The notes beneath the pieces were generated by a model, which worked only from the letters and a program-made list of their open reading frames with translations, was not told the DNA's origin and did not search any database. The translations under genes were made by a program, and so were the position numbers. From contig JARSSP010000036.1 in the NCBI GenBank assembly GCA_029624675.1, positions 186,001-250,000 on the forward strand: a stretch of DNA of 64,000 nucleotides. The letters are read 5' to 3'. Positions 42,611 to 53,832 of this stretch are shown here, piece by piece; positions within the stretch are counted from its first letter, which is position 1; each line of letters starts with the position of its first letter. The stretch is from Candidatus Contendibacter sp. (GTDB lineage: Bacteria; Pseudomonadota; Gammaproteobacteria; Competibacterales; Competibacteraceae).

Positions 42611-42829
42611 GGGCAGGCTCGGCCATGGGAATCGATGATTGACCCGGCCGGTTGGCCACCGCAACGGCCCTACCCGTGGCGCGCGCCCCGACCACGCGGT
42701 GCGCGGGAGGCGATACGCCGTCCAGTACGGGAAAGTCACGCCTGTCAGGCACGAAGACCGTGGTTTTGGGGATTCGGGGCAGGAAAATGTCAAACCTCTT
42801 TGTTCACATCCTTGAAGGCAGTCCATGCC

Positions 42830-43153
42830 ATGCAAATCAAACTGAGCGGACATCATGTGGAAATCACCCAGGCGCTGCATGATTACGTGCACGACAAACT
42901 GGAGCGCATCGAGCGGCATTTCGACAACGTCACCAGCGCCCAGGTCATTCTCAGCGTCGAGAAACTACGCCAGAAGGCCGAGGCGACCATCCACGTGGCC
43001 GGTAACGAAATCTACGCCGACGCGGTGGACGAGGATCTGTACGCCGCCATCGATGCCCTGAGCGACAAGATCGACCGGCAAATCAAGCGACACAAGGAAA
43101 AGATGACCGACAAGCATCGCGGCGGAAAGGCGCGCGATTATCCCCAACCTTGA
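42830..43153 (+). CDS. hpf: Ribosome hibernation promoting factor, short form
   Basis: A 107-residue short HPF/RaiA-like protein: IKLSGHHVEITQALHDYVHD, then a basic, helix-strand fold. It binds the 30S decoding site and promotes 100S dimer formation together with RMF in stationary phase. The C-terminal long-form extension is absent. ATG 42830 fits the family start. A 219-bp gap after rpoN may carry a separate promoter. Confidence 0.93.
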   Translation: MQIKLSGHHVEITQALHDYVHDKLERIERHFDNVTSAQVILSVEKLRQKAEATIHVAGNEIYADAVDEDLYAAIDALSDKIDRQIKRHKEKMTDKHRGGKARDYPQP

Positions 43154-43168
43154 GGGTGGGGCACGGCG

Positions 43169-43642
43169 ATGGACATCACGGACCTGATTACCCGCGAGCG
43201 GATCCTCTGCGACAGCGAAGTGACCAGCAAGAAGCGGGTCATCGAGGTGTTGAGCGAACTGCTAGCCAAGGGACAGGCCAATCTGACGGCTCGACCGATC
43301 TTCGACAGTCTGATCGGTCGAGAACGCCTGGGAAGCACGGGTCTGGGCCATGGCGTCGCCTTGCCTCACGGCCGGTTCGTTCACAGCCAGCGGGCCATCG
43401 GCGCCTTCGTCAAGCTCAAGCAGGGCGTGGATTTCGACGCCATCGACCGGCAACCGGTGGATCTGGTGTTCGGTCTGCTGGTGCCAGATCACTATACCGA
43501 CGAACACCTCAAGATCCTCGCTCACTTGGCGGAGATGTTCAGCGATCGGATGTTTTGTCGGCGGCTGCGCGAAACCGTCGCTGACCAGGCGTTGTTCGAA
43601 CAATTCCGAGATTGGAAACCGACTGCGGCGATTTCGCCATGA
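43169..43642 (+). CDS. ptsN: PTS IIA-like nitrogen regulatory protein
   Basis: A 157-residue EIIA-Ntr. The phospho-accepting His is in LGHGVALPHGRF at about residues 61-72. ITDLITRERILCDSEVTSKK opens the domain, and the usual closing HLKILAHLAEMFSD is present. It receives phosphate from the NPr/EI pair encoded downstream. Overlaps hprK by 4 nt. Confidence 0.96.
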   Translation: MDITDLITRERILCDSEVTSKKRVIEVLSELLAKGQANLTARPIFDSLIGRERLGSTGLGHGVALPHGRFVHSQRAIGAFVKLKQGVDFDAIDRQPVDLVFGLLVPDHYTDEHLKILAHLAEMFSDRMFCRRLRETVADQALFEQFRDWKPTAAISP

Positions 43643-44583
43643 GCCTACCTCTACCCGCCCAAGCGGTCTTTCAGGGACTGGAAGCCATGCTGGACCTGCA
43701 TTGGATTGGGGGGGCGACCGGGGCCGACCGCATTCTATGGTCTCCGGTCGAGGCCAGCGCGCCGCTGTATGGCCGGCTCAATTGGGTCCAGACGGCTCGG
43801 TTGCAGATTCTCGGCCCCGACGAACGCGCTTTTTTGGATCGACTGAAATCGACGACCCGCTTGGAATTACTCGACTGTCTGGTGGGATCTCCGACCGGCG
43901 CGATTCTGGTGTGCGGCGAGTTTGAGTTGGCCGAAACACTACGGCCCGGCGCTGACGCCACCGGCGTTCCGCTCTGGTATAGCTCAGCCACCCTGGCGGT
44001 GGTCCTGGATCGGCTCGAAAGCTACCGACATGGCCTCGAAGCCTCCACCGTGGTCCATGGCGAGCTACTGGAAGTATTTGGCATGGGGTTACTCATCACG
44101 GGTGGTAGCGGCGTGGGCAAGAGCGAGCTGGCCCTTGAGCTGATCAGCCGTGGTCATCGTCTGATCGCCGACGATACCCCAACCCTAACCCGGGTGGCGC
44201 CCGATATCCTGGAAGGCACCTGTCCACCCACGTTAAGCGACTTGCTGGAAGTGCGGGGGTTGGGGATTCTCAACATCCGCCGCATGTTCGGCGACAGCGC
44301 CATCAAGCGCAACAAACGGGTGCGGCTGATCATCCATCTGGTCAAATTGGAGGAGATCGCTCCGCCAGCCGAATCCCGCTTGCAGGGCTTGCGCGATAAT
44401 CGAGTTATCCTGGGCGTGGGTGTGCCAGTGATCACCTTGCCGATCGCGCCCGGCCGCAATCTGGCGGTATTGGTGGAATGCGCGGTGCGCGACCATATCC
44501 TGCGACTGGGAGGTTATTGCGCCGAGCGGGATTTGATGGCGCGGATGGAAAAAATCATGGCCAGGGCCGCGCCATGCGAATAA
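43639..44583 (+). CDS. hprK: HPr kinase/phosphorylase
   Basis: A 314-residue HPr(Ser) kinase/phosphorylase. P-loop GGSGVGKSELALELI at about residues 154-168, the signature EVRGLGILNIRRMFG, and the C-terminal KIMARA end. It phosphorylates a conserved Ser on HPr/NPr, and the adjacent ptsO has KSIMGVMM with such a Ser. hprK is present in the rpoN clusters of some gammaproteobacteria and absent from E. coli. ATG 43639 overlaps the ptsN stop (ATGA). Confidence 0.95.
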   Translation: MSLPLPAQAVFQGLEAMLDLHWIGGATGADRILWSPVEASAPLYGRLNWVQTARLQILGPDERAFLDRLKSTTRLELLDCLVGSPTGAILVCGEFELAETLRPGADATGVPLWYSSATLAVVLDRLESYRHGLEASTVVHGELLEVFGMGLLITGGSGVGKSELALELISRGHRLIADDTPTLTRVAPDILEGTCPPTLSDLLEVRGLGILNIRRMFGDSAIKRNKRVRLIIHLVKLEEIAPPAESRLQGLRDNRVILGVGVPVITLPIAPGRNLAVLVECAVRDHILRLGGYCAERDLMARMEKIMARAAPCE

Positions 44584-45431
44584 TCATCGTCAGCGGTTTG
44601 TCGGGATCTGGCAAGACCATCGCCTTGCAGACCTTGGAAGACTTGGACTATTACTGCGTCGACAACCTTCCGTTCAAGCTGATCTTGCCCCTGGCGCGAG
44701 AAATCCTTGCGTCCAGCGATCGACCACCGCCGGTGGTGGCGGTGGGAGTGGACGCGCGCAATTTCATCGACGATCTGGACCAGTTTCCCGCCACGCTTGC
44801 CGATCTGCGCGCTAGCGAACTTGACGTTGAGGTGTTGTTCCTGCAGGCGAACGATGAGATTCTGCTCAAGCGTTACAGCGAAACCCGTCGGCGGCATCCC
44901 CTGGACGTGGGTAGCGCTCCCCTGCGCGAGGCGATTCATCGGGAGCGACAACTGCTGGAGCCGATCGTCGCCAGCGCCGATCTGCTCATCGACACCAGCG
45001 AAACCCATATCTACCAGTTGCGCGAACTCCTGCGCGTCCGCCTCCACGATACGCCGCGCGAGGCGATGTCGCTGCTGTTCGAATCCTTCGGTTTCAAGAA
45101 CGGGGTGCCGGCCGATACCGACTTCGTCTTCGATGTCCGTTGTCTGCCCAATCCCTACTGGGAGCCGTCGTTACGCCCGCTGACCGGTTTGGACCCGCCC
45201 GTCATCGAATTCCTTGAGCGCCAGCCGGAGGCGATGGCCATGGTCGCCGATCTGGGTCGCCTCTTGGAAGCGTGGCTGCCGCGCTTCGAAGCCAGCGACC
45301 GCAGCTATCTGACGGTGGCCGTCGGTTGCACCGGCGGCCAGCATCGCTCGGTCTTCGTCGCCGACGCCCTGGCCCGCCGTTTCAACGAAACGCGCGACTA
45401 TGTCATGGTTCGTCATCGAGAACTAAAATAA
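44574..45431 (+). CDS. rapZ: RNase adapter protein RapZ (nucleotide-binding)
   Basis: A 285-residue protein. P-loop GLSGSGKTIALQTLEDLDYY starts at residue 7, and the C-terminal RNA-binding domain holds SFGFKNGVPADTDFVFDVRC and GCTGGQHRSVFVADALARRF. In enterobacteria it directs RNase E to the sRNA GlmZ and so controls glmS; whether that circuit exists here is unknown. ATG 44574 overlaps hprK by 10 nt. Confidence 0.96.
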   Translation: MRIIIVSGLSGSGKTIALQTLEDLDYYCVDNLPFKLILPLAREILASSDRPPPVVAVGVDARNFIDDLDQFPATLADLRASELDVEVLFLQANDEILLKRYSETRRRHPLDVGSAPLREAIHRERQLLEPIVASADLLIDTSETHIYQLRELLRVRLHDTPREAMSLLFESFGFKNGVPADTDFVFDVRCLPNPYWEPSLRPLTGLDPPVIEFLERQPEAMAMVADLGRLLEAWLPRFEASDRSYLTVAVGCTGGQHRSVFVADALARRFNETRDYVMVRHRELK

Positions 45432-45453
45432 TGAAGAGTCAGACCACGACGTC

Positions 45454-45753
45454 ATGTCGACCGCCGCTCAGGGGGACGCCGGGGTGTTGAAACGGGAAAT
45501 CGTCATCATCAACAAACTGGGGTTGCACGCCCGCGCCGCCGCCAAGTTCGTCACCCTGGCGGCCGGTTTCGATGCCGAGATTCGGCTGCTGCGCGGCGGG
45601 CGCGAAGTCAACGGCAAGAGTATCATGGGGGTGATGATGCTGGCCGCCGCTCGCGGCGCCCGGCTGGAGTTGTGCGCCAGTGGCCCTGAAGCCGAGCAGG
45701 CGCTTGAGCATCTGGACGATCTGGTCCGTCGCCGTTTTGACGAAGACGAATGA
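45454..45753 (+). CDS. ptsO: HPr-like phosphocarrier NPr
   Basis: A 99-residue HPr-family protein. Active-site His in KLGLHARAAAKFVTLA, and the regulatory Ser in NGKSIMGVMMLAA. An N-terminal extension of about 13 residues precedes the domain. It transfers phosphate from the downstream EI to PtsN. Confidence 0.94.
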   Translation: MSTAAQGDAGVLKREIVIINKLGLHARAAAKFVTLAAGFDAEIRLLRGGREVNGKSIMGVMMLAAARGARLELCASGPEAEQALEHLDDLVRRRFDEDE

Positions 45754-45765
45754 GAGGGCTGCTCC

Positions 45766-47520
45766 GTGCCGTTTTCGCTGCATGGCATCGGCGTTTCCCG
45801 GGGATACGCGATCGGCAGAACGTATTTGCTGGAGCGCAATCAACCGGAAATTACCGAGTACACCATTCCGGACGCCATCGTTGAGGATGAGGTTCAGCGG
45901 TTTTTGAATAGCCTGGCCGTGGCCCGGCAACAGTTGCGGGACATCCAAACGCGGATCCCAGCGACCGCGCCTAGTGATGTCACCGCTTTCATCGACACTC
46001 ACCTCCTCATGCTGGAGGATGTCACCTTCACCGAGGCGCCAGTCCGGCTGATCCGCGTCCACCGCTGCAACGCCGAATGGGCGCTGAAAATCCAGCGCGA
46101 TTCCCTGGTGCAGGTATTCGACAACATGGACGATCCCTACCTGCGCACCCGCAAGGACGATGTCGACCATGTGGTGCGGCGGATTCAGCGGATTTTACTG
46201 GCCGAGGATCCGGCCTATCTCAACGATCCCAGCTATGCCGAACTGGTGGCCAGCCGACTGGAGGGCCGGATCGTGGTCGCCGACGATCTGACGCCGGCCG
46301 ACACCATCTTGATGCAGCATCAGGGCGTGCTGGCGTTCGTCACCGAGTACGGTGGTCCACTGTCGCACACCGCCATTCTGGCGCGCAGCCTGGGAATTCC
46401 GGCGGTGGTGGGCGCCCGCAACGCCCGCGCTTATCTGGGCGTCGACGAACCAGTGATCGTGGATGGCCGCCAGGGGATCATCCTGGTTGGGCTGGACGAA
46501 CGCATCCTGCGCTATTACCGCCACAAGCAGCAGCAAGAACGCCGCGAACAGCGCGAGTTGAACAAACTCAAGGGCCAACCGGCGGTGACTCGCGACGGAA
46601 TTTTGATCGGCTTGCACGCCAACATCGAACTACCCGAGGACGCCCTCGCGGTGCGGGAGGTGGTGGCTGACGGCATCGGTTTGTACCGGACCGAATTCCT
46701 GTTCATGAACCGTACCGACGTGCCCGACGAGGAAGAGCATCTGGCGTCCTATCTGCATGTGATCAAGACCTTGGAGGGTAAACCGGTCACCATTCGCACC
46801 GCTGACCTGGGCGCGGACAAGCAAGTGGACGGCGTTCGCAGTGGACCGGTTTGCACCAATCCAGCGTTGGGTTTGCGGGCGATTCGGATGTGCCTGAAGG
46901 ATCTGGCGATGTTCCGCCCGCAGTTACGGGCTATCTTACGGGCCTCGGCCCACGGTCCGGTACGCATGATGGTCCCGATGCTTTGCAACATCCACGAGGT
47001 ATTCCAGGTACTGCGGCTGGTGGCGGAGACCAAGCAGGAACTGCGCGACCGCGGCTTGGCGTTCGACGAGAAATTACCGGTCGGCGGCATGATCGAGATT
47101 CCAGCAGCGGCGGTATGCGCGGACCAGTTCGCCCATTATCTGGACTTCCTATCGATTGGTACCAACGATCTGATTCAGTACACCCTAGCCATCGACCGGG
47201 TGGACGACGAGATCAACTATCTGTACGACCCATTGCACCCGGCGGTGCTGATGCTGATCAGCAACACCCTGCGCGCCGGACGCAAGGCGGGTATCCCGGT
47301 CAGCCTGTGCGGGGAAATGGCCGGCGATCCGCGCTATACCCGTCTGCTACTGGGTCTGGGTCTGACCGAGTTCAGCATGCATCCCAGCAATATGCTGGAG
47401 GTCAAGCGCGCGATTCAGGACAGCTATGTCGGCGCGCTGACCGAGACGATTCAGCGCCTGCTGCGTACCACCGACGCCGAGAAGTACGCCGAAATCCTCA
47501 AGGACATCGCGCAGAACTAG
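45766..47520 (+). CDS. ptsI: PEP-protein phosphotransferase (PTS enzyme I)
   Basis: A 584-residue enzyme I. The domain order is EI-N with an HPr-binding helical part, the phospho-His in GGPLSHTAILARSLGIPAV and the PEP-binding TIM barrel (LYRTEFLFMNR, RTADLGADKQ, SIGTNDLIQYTLAIDR, CGEMAGDP). It lacks the N-terminal GAF domain of PtsP, so it is EI-like although in a PtsNtr setting. GTG start at 45766. No sugar permease in the window, so the system is probably regulatory. Confidence 0.93.
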   Translation: MPFSLHGIGVSRGYAIGRTYLLERNQPEITEYTIPDAIVEDEVQRFLNSLAVARQQLRDIQTRIPATAPSDVTAFIDTHLLMLEDVTFTEAPVRLIRVHRCNAEWALKIQRDSLVQVFDNMDDPYLRTRKDDVDHVVRRIQRILLAEDPAYLNDPSYAELVASRLEGRIVVADDLTPADTILMQHQGVLAFVTEYGGPLSHTAILARSLGIPAVVGARNARAYLGVDEPVIVDGRQGIILVGLDERILRYYRHKQQQERREQRELNKLKGQPAVTRDGILIGLHANIELPEDALAVREVVADGIGLYRTEFLFMNRTDVPDEEEHLASYLHVIKTLEGKPVTIRTADLGADKQVDGVRSGPVCTNPALGLRAIRMCLKDLAMFRPQLRAILRASAHGPVRMMVPMLCNIHEVFQVLRLVAETKQELRDRGLAFDEKLPVGGMIEIPAAAVCADQFAHYLDFLSIGTNDLIQYTLAIDRVDDEINYLYDPLHPAVLMLISNTLRAGRKAGIPVSLCGEMAGDPRYTRLLLGLGLTEFSMHPSNMLEVKRAIQDSYVGALTETIQRLLRTTDAEKYAEILKDIAQN

Positions 47521-47596
47521 GTGATTTGCAAAGCGGGGCGGATAGGACGCCGCGTGGCGCGGTCCATCGTTCGCCCAGCAAGATTTTCGTCGGCAA

Positions 47597-48514
47597 TCAC
47601 CCGGAGATTCCAGCGGTTCCGGCACCGCGCCGCAGATCGTCGATCGACGCATCCTTCTCCGCCCAAATCTGGCCGACCCAGTTTTGAATAGCCGTTCGAA
47701 ATGTGGGATCGTTGCGGTAGTCGCCACCCAGCAGTGGGGTGGGAATCGGCACCGAGCGGATGCGCACGATCACCCGGCGGATGCGGCCCATGAACAGATC
47801 CAGGAAGGTGGAATAACCGTCTGGGTAGACCAGCGTTACGTCCAGCAGGGTACGCAACCGGTCGGGTAGCGCCTCTAGGGCAAATGCCAGCCCACCGACC
47901 TTGGGGCGCAGCAGGTGGTGGTAGGGTGACTGCTGCCGGGCGTGTTTGTCGGGGCGAAAACGAGTACCTTCCAGGAAATTGAGGATGGCGGTCGGCGTGT
48001 CGCGGAACCGCGCGCACATCCGGCGGGTGGTTTCCCAGTCCTGGTCGCGCGCTTCGGGATGTTGGGCCAGATAAGCCGCCGAATGGCGCTTCATGAACGG
48101 AAAATCCAGCGCCCACCAGGCACCGCCCAGCACCGGCACCCAGATTAGCGGTTGCTTGATGAAGAACTTCAGGAATGGGATTCGGTGGTTGAATGCCCGC
48201 TGCAACACCACGATGTCCACCCAGGACTGATGGTTGGATCCCACCAGATACCATTCGTCGTGTCGCAGATCCTCCAGGCCCGCCATGTCCCATTCGATGC
48301 GTTGGGTCAGATTGATGATGAGATTGTTGCCGTCGATCCAAGCTTCGGCGATTCGTGTCAGCAAGCGGGCGTGGAGCTCGCGCCAGCCAGTCTGGGGAAT
48401 GGCGAGCTTGAGCAGGAGCACGAGATAAAGCGGCGTACACCACAACAAGGTATTGAGGATGAATAACAAAAAGGCCAACGCGCCGCGAATGGGAGCAGGC
48501 AGAAAAGCAAGCAT
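47597..48514 (-). CDS. 1-acyl-sn-glycerol-3-phosphate acyltransferase-like protein
   Basis: A 305-residue membrane-anchored acyltransferase of the PlsC/YihG type. The N-terminal helix is ALAFLLFILNTLLWCTPLYLV. The HX4D catalytic motif is NHQSWVD at about residue 93, and the substrate motif FLEGTRFRP follows. It differs from PlsC in length, being closer to the YihG-like group that transfers unusual acyl chains. Convergent with ptsI, about 75 bp apart. Confidence 0.9.
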   Translation of the reverse strand: MLAFLPAPIRGALAFLLFILNTLLWCTPLYLVLLLKLAIPQTGWRELHARLLTRIAEAWIDGNNLIINLTQRIEWDMAGLEDLRHDEWYLVGSNHQSWVDIVVLQRAFNHRIPFLKFFIKQPLIWVPVLGGAWWALDFPFMKRHSAAYLAQHPEARDQDWETTRRMCARFRDTPTAILNFLEGTRFRPDKHARQQSPYHHLLRPKVGGLAFALEALPDRLRTLLDVTLVYPDGYSTFLDLFMGRIRRVIVRIRSVPIPTPLLGGDYRNDPTFRTAIQNWVGQIWAEKDASIDDLRRGAGTAGISG

Positions 48515-48528
48515 GGGAATGGGGCCTG

Positions 48529-49083
48529 TTAGGAGTTGGGCTTGGGATTCGCTAGCCAGTCGCGGACGGCGGCGTGACTTTCCATCATTGCCGACGGCTG
48601 GCCGCGCCGTGCCGCCAGCCAGTCGCGAACCGCCGGACCGGTGCCGATGGTCCAGGGTTTCAACCGGTCGACGGGTACCCGCTTAAAATCGGCTAATTCC
48701 TCGCCGAGGACGATTTCACCCCGCGCCGGGACATGGTAGGCCAGAATCAACTGATTCATCTCGAAAAAAGCGTAGTTGCCGATGAAATGGGCGGCGACGG
48801 CGTCCAAACCCAGTTCCTCCCGCACCTCGCGCTGGATCGCCGCGTCGGGTGTTTCCCCTTTTTCCAGAAAGCCGGTGATCAGCCCGTACGTTTTCTCCGG
48901 CCAGCTCTTGTTACGAGCCAGAATGACCGTCCCATCGAGTTCGACGATGGCGGCGACCACGGGCACGGGATTGTCCCAGTGAACATAACCGCAACCAGTG
49001 GCGATGCAGTGCTGGCGAAGGCGACCGCCGATATCGGCGGTGTGAAGCGGCTGGCTGCATTGCGGGCAAAAATTGACGGGCAT
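48529..49083 (-). CDS. Zinc-ribbon Nudix hydrolase
   Basis: A 184-residue Nudix enzyme. The N-terminal zinc ribbon is CPQCSQ paired with HCIATGC. The Nudix box GFLEKGETPDAAIQREVREELGL is intact, with all catalytic glutamates, unlike the NrtR-like gene at 6 kb. This architecture resembles NudC-type NADH pyrophosphatases but without the NudC N-terminal domain. Substrate unknown. ATG 49083 (MPVNFCPQCSQ) chosen over a longer frame. It lies 14 bp before the acyltransferase gene. Confidence 0.85.
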   Translation of the reverse strand: MPVNFCPQCSQPLHTADIGGRLRQHCIATGCGYVHWDNPVPVVAAIVELDGTVILARNKSWPEKTYGLITGFLEKGETPDAAIQREVREELGLDAVAAHFIGNYAFFEMNQLILAYHVPARGEIVLGEELADFKRVPVDRLKPWTIGTGPAVRDWLAARRGQPSAMMESHAAVRDWLANPKPNS

Positions 49084-49173
49084 CGAGAAGTATCCTGAGT
49101 TTGAGCGGGAGACAACAGGGTCGTGGTCAAGCGCGCGACCCTGGCGCATACGGACCCCTGGAAAAAATTAGCC

Positions 49174-49179
49174 TATAAT
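49174..49179 (+). promoter_or_regulatory. Candidate -10 box of argF
   Basis: Exact TATAAT about 73 nt before the argF start, in a local AT-rich patch. The -35 at 17 bp (CGGACC) is poor, so an activator or alternative spacing may apply. No ARG-box was recognised by eye. Confidence 0.4.
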
Positions 49180-49251
49180 CCTTTCTTACGCGGCAGCTCA
49201 ATTCGATGCTGCCGTTTTGATTTTAGCGAACGGCTTGCGGACGAAATATTA

Positions 49252-50175
49252 ATGAAACCACGCCATTTTCTCAGCCTGTTCGATCTGACGCCCGCCGAAT
49301 TGCAGCAAGTGCTGCGGCGCGCCAGCGCGTTGAAAGCCCTGTACCGGCGCGGGGAGCGTTACGCTCCGTTTCCGGGAAAAGTGCTGGCCATGATCTTCGA
49401 AAAGGCGTCCACTCGCACCCGGGTTTCCTTCGAGGCCGGCATGGCGCAACTGGGCGGCAGCGCCATCTTCCTGGCGCCACAGGATACCCAACTAGGTCGG
49501 GGCGAACCCATCGAGGACACCGCGCGGGTGCTGTCGAGCATGGTGGATTTGGTGATGATTCGTACTTTCGAGCACGCCAGGGTGGAACGCTTCGCCGCGT
49601 ATTCCACGGTGCCGGTCATCAACGGTCTGACCGATTACAACCATCCCTGTCAGTTGCTGGCCGACCTTCAGACCTTCATCGAACATCGCGGCGACATTCG
49701 TGGCCGCATCGTGGCCTGGATCGGCGACGGCAACAACATGTGCAATAGCTATCTCAAGGCCGCCATTCAGTGCGATTTTCAGTTGCGCATCGCCGTTGCG
49801 CCAGGCTACGAACCGAACGCGGAATTGCTCAAGCAGGCCGCTGGTCGGGTAGTCCTGCTGCGCGATCCGCTGGTGGCTGCCCAAGATGCCGATCTGGTCG
49901 CCACCGACGTCTGGTCGAGCATGGGCAAGGAGGCACAACAGCAACGGCGAGCACGGGATTTCGCCGGCTATCAGGTCACCGCCGAGGTGATGGCCCAGGC
50001 CAAGCCCGACGCGATCTTCCTGCACTGCCTGCCGGCGCACCGGGGCGAGGAAGTCAGCGCCGAGGTGATCGATGGACCGCAAAGTCGGGTTTGGGACGAG
50101 GCCGAGAATCGTTTGCACGCTCAGAAGGCATTGATGGAATTCCTGCTGCTGGGCGAGTCCGCGCCGGTCGCCTGA
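49252..50175 (+). CDS. argF: Ornithine carbamoyltransferase
   Basis: A 307-residue enzyme of arginine synthesis making citrulline. Carbamoyl-phosphate site STRTR in [16 protein letters not shown], ornithine/active-site [11 protein letters not shown], and the N-P-C-Q loop in [15 protein letters not shown] 49252 gives the family start [13 protein letters not shown]; the longer frame upstream has no homology. Stands alone between a Nudix gene and metZ. Confidence 0.96.
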   Translation: MKPRHFLSLFDLTPAELQQVLRRASALKALYRRGERYAPFPGKVLAMIFEKASTRTRVSFEAGMAQLGGSAIFLAPQDTQLGRGEPIEDTARVLSSMVDLVMIRTFEHARVERFAAYSTVPVINGLTDYNHPCQLLADLQTFIEHRGDIRGRIVAWIGDGNNMCNSYLKAAIQCDFQLRIAVAPGYEPNAELLKQAAGRVVLLRDPLVAAQDADLVATDVWSSMGKEAQQQRRARDFAGYQVTAEVMAQAKPDAIFLHCLPAHRGEEVSAEVIDGPQSRVWDEAENRLHAQKALMEFLLLGESAPVA

Positions 50176-50230
50176 CGCGCGTTGGGAAGGCGAAGATCGA
50201 CGGGAAGGGGCGCAAGCTGGTTTCAGACGG

Positions 50231-51433
50231 TTAGAGAGGGACGAGTTGCCGTAGCCCGCGCTCCAGATCACGCTGGATATCCGTTACCTCCTCCAGTCCC
50301 ACCGAAATCCGCACCAGCGACTCCCCGATCCCGGCGCGTTCCCGTTCCTGGGGCGTCAGCCGGCCGTGCGTGGTGGTGGCTGGGTGAGTGATGGTGGACT
50401 TGGCGTCGCCCAGGTTGGCGGTGATCGAAAGCAGCCGGGTGGCGTCGATCAGATTCCAGGCGGCCTGCCGACCGCCGCGCACCTCGAAGGACACGATGCC
50501 GCCGAACGCGGCTTGCTGCCGCTTCGCCAGTTCGTGCTGGGGATGCGAGGGCAGGCCCGGATAGTAGACCCGCTCCACCGCCGGCTGCGCCTCCAGCCAG
50601 CCGGCCAGTTGCAGCGCGGACTCGCTGCAGGCGCGCATCCGCAGATGCAAGGTTTCCAGGCCCTTGAGAAATACCCAGGCGTTGAACGGACTCATCGTCG
50701 GGCCGGCGGTGCGCAGAAAACCGTAGATGTCGGCGCCGACCCGTTGCCGGTCGCCCACCACCGCCCCGCCCACGCAGCGGCCCTGGCCATCCAGATATTT
50801 GGTGGCGGAATGGATCACTAGGTCGGCGCCCAGTTCGAAAGGCCGTTGCAAGGCGGGGGTGCAGAAGCAGTTGTCCACCACCAGCAAAATATCGTGGGCA
50901 TGGGCCAACTCGGCCAACTGGCGAATATCGGCCAATTCCATCAGCGGGTTGGAGGGCGTTTCCAGATAGAACAACCGGGTTTCCGAACGGATGGCCGCTT
51001 CCCAAGCAGCAAGGTCGCTCAGCGGCACGTAGGTGGTGGCGACGCCGAACTTATTCAAGTATTGGTTGAGCAAGGAAACGGTAGTGCCGAACACCGCATT
51101 GGCGCAGACGATGTGATCGCCGCTTTTCAGCAGCGTCATGCAGGTCGCCAAAATCGCCGCCATGCCGGAGCCGGTGGCGATGCAGCATTCGCCGCCCTCC
51201 AGCGCCGCCAGCCGCTCTTGAAAAACGCGCACGGTCGGGTTGGTGAAGCGGGAATAGATGTTGCCCGTGGCGGTGCTGAAACGGGCGGCGGCTTCGGCGG
51301 CGTTGGCGAACACAAAGCTGGAGGTGAGAAAGATCGGTTCGGCGTGCTCGCCCTCGGGCGTGCGCGTCTGGCCGGCGCGCACCGCCAGACTGGCGAAGCC
51401 AAGTTCGGATGCGTCATCGGTAGTAAAAGACAT
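50231..51433 (-). CDS. metZ: O-succinylhomoserine sulfhydrylase
   Basis: A 400-residue Cys/Met-metabolism PLP enzyme. PLP-Lys motif HSATKYLDGQGR, PLP phosphate site GSGMAAI, and ETPSNPLMELADI. MetZ adds sulfide directly to O-succinylhomoserine to give homocysteine. It lies downstream of purF in the pattern of Pseudomonas (purF-metZ). A 222-bp gap separates the two genes. Confidence 0.94.
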   Translation of the reverse strand: MSFTTDDASELGFASLAVRAGQTRTPEGEHAEPIFLTSSFVFANAAEAAARFSTATGNIYSRFTNPTVRVFQERLAALEGGECCIATGSGMAAILATCMTLLKSGDHIVCANAVFGTTVSLLNQYLNKFGVATTYVPLSDLAAWEAAIRSETRLFYLETPSNPLMELADIRQLAELAHAHDILLVVDNCFCTPALQRPFELGADLVIHSATKYLDGQGRCVGGAVVGDRQRVGADIYGFLRTAGPTMSPFNAWVFLKGLETLHLRMRACSESALQLAGWLEAQPAVERVYYPGLPSHPQHELAKRQQAAFGGIVSFEVRGGRQAAWNLIDATRLLSITANLGDAKSTITHPATTTHGRLTPQERERAGIGESLVRISVGLEEVTDIQRDLERGLRQLVPL

Positions 51434-51655
51434 GGCCGGGGTCTCCGCGGTGGATGAACGTTAGCGAGGTCGCCGCGGAACGCCCGGCGCTGGCGGCGCG
51501 CGGGAATCAAAAAACCCGCTCGGAGCAACGCCCTGGGCAGGCTGGGACCCGCTTTAGCGAAATTTGTTAAGCGCCTGCAAGCTGAGCACTCAAATCGGCG
51601 CTGGCGTCAAGCTTAATGGAGCGGCCGCTCCCCTGTCAAAAGCCGAGCATCACGC

Positions 51656-53167
<1,512 letters not shown>

Positions 53168-53218
53168 CCGCGATTACCTGCCGCAATGGACGGCGGCCGC
53201 CGTCGTTGGGAAACACGC

Positions 53219-53707
53219 TTAAAAACGAAAGTGCTGGGTCAGTTCCGGTGGCAGGAGACCCCGCAACTGGAGAGCGATGTTCTGAAAATAGGGCAGCAGT
53301 TGCGATTGTTGCCACCAGGGGTCCCTGGGCAAGGGCGTCAATCCCGCCGCCAGCACCAGAATGGCGATCACGACCGCGCCGCGCCCCAGCCCGAAGGCCA
53401 TCCCGAGCACTCGATCGGTGCCCGTCAGGCCCGTGTAATCCACCAGTTGCGAGGCAACGATACCCACCAGGCCACCGATCAGAAGGGTGGCGAGGAACAG
53501 GCCACCAAAGGCGGCTGCGATGCGCAGCGAGGGAACGTCGAGATAGGGCGTCAGATGGCGGGCGCCATCCTCGGCAAACAGGAAAGCGATGGCGAAAGCG
53601 GCGATCCAGGTTGCCAACGAAATGACTTCACGCAACAAACCTCGCCAAAGTCCAATCAATACCGAGAGGGCGATAACGATGATGATGAGGTAATCCGCCC
53701 AGTTCAT
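53219..53707 (-). CDS. cvpA: Colicin V production protein CvpA
   Basis: A 162-residue inner-membrane protein with four hydrophobic segments, including NWADYLIIIVIALSVLIGLWRG at the start. The name derives from colicin V export; its general role is envelope homeostasis and purF operon membership is conserved. About 125 bp from dedD. Confidence 0.93.
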   Translation of the reverse strand: MNWADYLIIIVIALSVLIGLWRGLLREVISLATWIAAFAIAFLFAEDGARHLTPYLDVPSLRIAAAFGGLFLATLLIGGLVGIVASQLVDYTGLTGTDRVLGMAFGLGRGAVVIAILVLAAGLTPLPRDPWWQQSQLLPYFQNIALQLRGLLPPELTQHFRF

Positions 53708-53832
53708 GGGTCGCCGTGTCCCGTCTTGAAAGGTTCGTTCACCTGGTTGGTCCAGCGCGCCAGTGGCCGGCTCTTTAGTGAAATCATCTTAACAGAATCA
53801 AATTCGAGCCGAAACGGCGGCTTCGGCGGGAT

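Noticed and set aside
51434..51655. Riboswitch upstream of metZ
   Set aside because: No SAM- or other riboswitch core could be recognised by eye in the 222-bp gap.
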